This document shows positions 62,127 to 64,000 of a DNA stretch of 64,000 nt, piece after piece. This DNA comes from Orbilia blumenaviensis (taxonomy: Eukaryota > Ascomycota > Orbiliomycetes > Orbiliales > Orbiliaceae): assembly GCA_036872755.1 (NCBI GenBank), contig JAVHNS010000002.1, positions 868,001-932,000 of the forward strand, written 5' to 3'. Numbering within the stretch: the first letter of the stretch is position 1; each line of letters opens with the position of its first letter. The notes below the pieces were generated by a model that ran no database searches, was not told the DNA's origin, and saw only the letters and a list, made by a program, of their open reading frames with translations. The translations under genes were made by a program, and so were the position numbers.

Positions 62127-64000
62127 GACGATGTTGTAGAGACGTCAAAACGTCGGTCGTGCACAAGGTTTTTGCTCTGCTCTGTCCTCCCCTTGATCCC
62201 CCGCGCGGAATCCTCCGTCTCGGAACGTGGGAAGTTGTGTGGCTAGCGGGTCTCTGGTAAACGTGTCTTTGACCAATGGACAACTCAATTACGCAAGCTC
62301 TATCCCCAAGAAAAAACCCTGACGGCAAATTGGAGCTAGAGTACGTCCGTAGGTGTCTGAGCAGCGGCTTTGGAAGTCGTGAGGTAAAGGGTATTTGTAA
62401 GGATGGTAAACAGTGGAGGTTGTATTCAGCTACTGGGGTGAAGACGGAGGAGATTCTGGCATAGATGTCGCAAGGAAGTTGGACGTGACACAAGATCCAG
62501 AACACCAGAGGTCCAGAATAGAGCTGGGCTGACCATATTCTCCGGGGAGAGCAGGTGATATTCGACATACACCGACGTTGAGGTTGAAGTGGCAGGAAAG
62601 GGGAACCCGATTGGGCAGGCACACCGTCCAAAGATGCATCGCCTTGGCTGGTGAGAATGCGCGCTGTCGCCGAATACGGCAATGGCCAAGGAAAGTCACC
62701 GCTCAACGCCAATAATACAACAACAGGTAAACATTTTACATTTATGAATAGGCGCTACGGCATTCCATATTGAGAGCCTGCAAGGCCTGGTATCTTAAGA
62801 TAATAAGGTCTATACATTTAATGCTTCTATAAGATTGGGGGGTTTTTTTTTCTTCTTTTTTCTATTTGAAAAGCTACCTACAACTAACAAGCTGCTGGGG
62901 TGTACCTGCATGTAGATTCTGGAAACTGAGCCACATCGATAAGTATTCAGGCACCCGTCCAGTGAACAGATGGGTGTAAGGCACACAAATAATGATATGT
63001 GATATTTGCGAGACTATCAGGGGATCAGAATCCGTAACTTGAATATCCATAGCCAGTTCCCTGCTTAGGAAACCTTCAGTGTGACAATAAAATGACAATC
63101 TTCACTCATCATTTTCCCAGTCAATATGAGCAACATAATTACTACATCATAGCCGGCAAGTCAAGACAATAGGGGACAGAGCATGCATCTCAATGTTTTC
63201 GTAAAGAGAAAGAAGGAGAGAGAATCAGGGAAATGTCTGGCTTACTTGGTTTAAATGCGAGGAGTTTAAAAAACTGCAAACTCTTCTTTTTCCTTTATTG
63301 GGGATTATTCTTATTGTGTTCGTCCTGCTTCTGTGTTTCCTTTGTTCAAGTTTGTAGATGGTTGGTGGCTAATTATTCGAGAGGAATAATTGAAGTACCG
63401 GGTTTGGTACTCGAGAGTACATATCTGTACTTAACCCGCTAAATGCGGGTCTTAAGCAGCGGTTAGCATTGATATCCCCGTTGGCGATAAGAACCTAGGA
63501 TCTACACTTACAATCCGTCAACCTACCACTAGGAGTAGGCCGTTAGATAGCTTCATAATTGAACCTTAGATCTGTTCTCACAGACCTAAGTAGCTAATTT
63601 AGCTACTGCGTTGATACAAGGTGGTCTCCGCTGGGCGGGTTAAGTTCAAGTCGGTCTCCAGTAGGGCCCTTAGTTGTAAAGACTGGCCTGGGGTTTAGAG
63701 TAGGTGTGGCACAAAGGAGGAGGATTCCAAGTGTGTCGTGCTCCTCGCACATTTCTGAATGATATACCAATATTGGTATGGGACTGGCCCCAGTAATTAT
63801 GCTGAGTGGGTTCAATCCTAAGGAAGTGTCTGATAAGTATAAATAATATAAAGCCTCAAATATAATCGTGGTTTAGTGCAAAGTATTGAGATGCATGCCC
63901 TGTATGTATTGTCCACTATGTGGACCATGTACCTAGATATATATATGGACTTGAATAGTAGCTTCTTGATGTTTCCGAACTAAAGTGATGTTAATGAAAG
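62127..64000. other. Right-end intergenic region
   Basis: Promoter side of the CE2-like gene and about 1.5 kb of further sequence with only short chance ORFs. No LTR, tRNA or rRNA recognised. A gene entering from the right cannot be excluded. Confidence 0.4.

Noticed and set aside
61948..62712. 254-codon minus-strand frame upstream of the CE2-like gene
   Set aside because: It overlaps the signal-peptide exon in another frame; the frame starting at 62126 gives a proper signal peptide and joins in phase to the next exons.
1..64000. CRISPR arrays, bacterial operons, riboswitches
   Set aside because: The sequence is a spliced fungal chromosome; no direct-repeat/spacer array was seen.

Overview
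The window looks like a chromosome segment of a filamentous ascomycete (Pezizomycotina; class not resolved). Introns are short (mostly 37-180 nt) with GTANGT-like donors and CTAAC/TTGAC-like branch sites. Proteins carry long low-complexity tails, and an old retrotransposon shows the transition-only decay expected of repeat-induced point mutation (RIP). All exon joins given here were worked out by hand from splice sites and reading phase; no search was run.

Layout. 0-6 kb: four intron-less genes for predicted secreted, mostly disordered proteins. 6-12 kb: a giant ankyrin-repeat gene with a coiled-coil tail, minus strand. 12-15 kb: low-complexity intergenic DNA. 15-27.2 kb: nested retrotransposons. 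A RIP-degraded Ty1/copia element (14954-27231, 141-bp LTRs, target duplication TATCC, minus strand) is interrupted by an almost intact Ty3/gypsy chromovirus (18730-25821, identical 330-bp LTRs, target duplication AAAAC, plus strand). 28.5-31.7 kb: an F-box/LRR-like gene. 31.7-38.1 kb: 6.4 kb with no gene I can support. 38-50 kb: an unknown five-exon gene, a tetraspan membrane protein, a three-KH RNA-binding protein and a large protein with a mitochondrial-like N-terminus. 50-62 kb: a secreted protein built from micro-exons, a GTPBP1/2-like protein, an unknown spliced gene, a nucleotidyltransferase-like protein and a membrane-anchored CE2/SGNH-like protein. 62-64 kb: no gene seen.

The most unusual locus is the young gypsy element. 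It has a primer-binding site complementary to a stretch of its own LTR about 35 nt downstream of a TATA box, so it probably self-primes in the Tf1 manner. Its gag stop follows an A7 slippery heptamer and overlaps the pol ATG as TAATG. Between pol and the 3' LTR lies an antisense 291-codon ORF with a Zn2Cys6-like cysteine cluster and a basic tail, which is not a standard retrotransposon gene. Its gag is interrupted by a one-base shift in a C run.

Two host genes look like degenerate enzymes: a CE2/SGNH-like protein without the catalytic serine, and a translational-type GTPase without the catalytic histidine.
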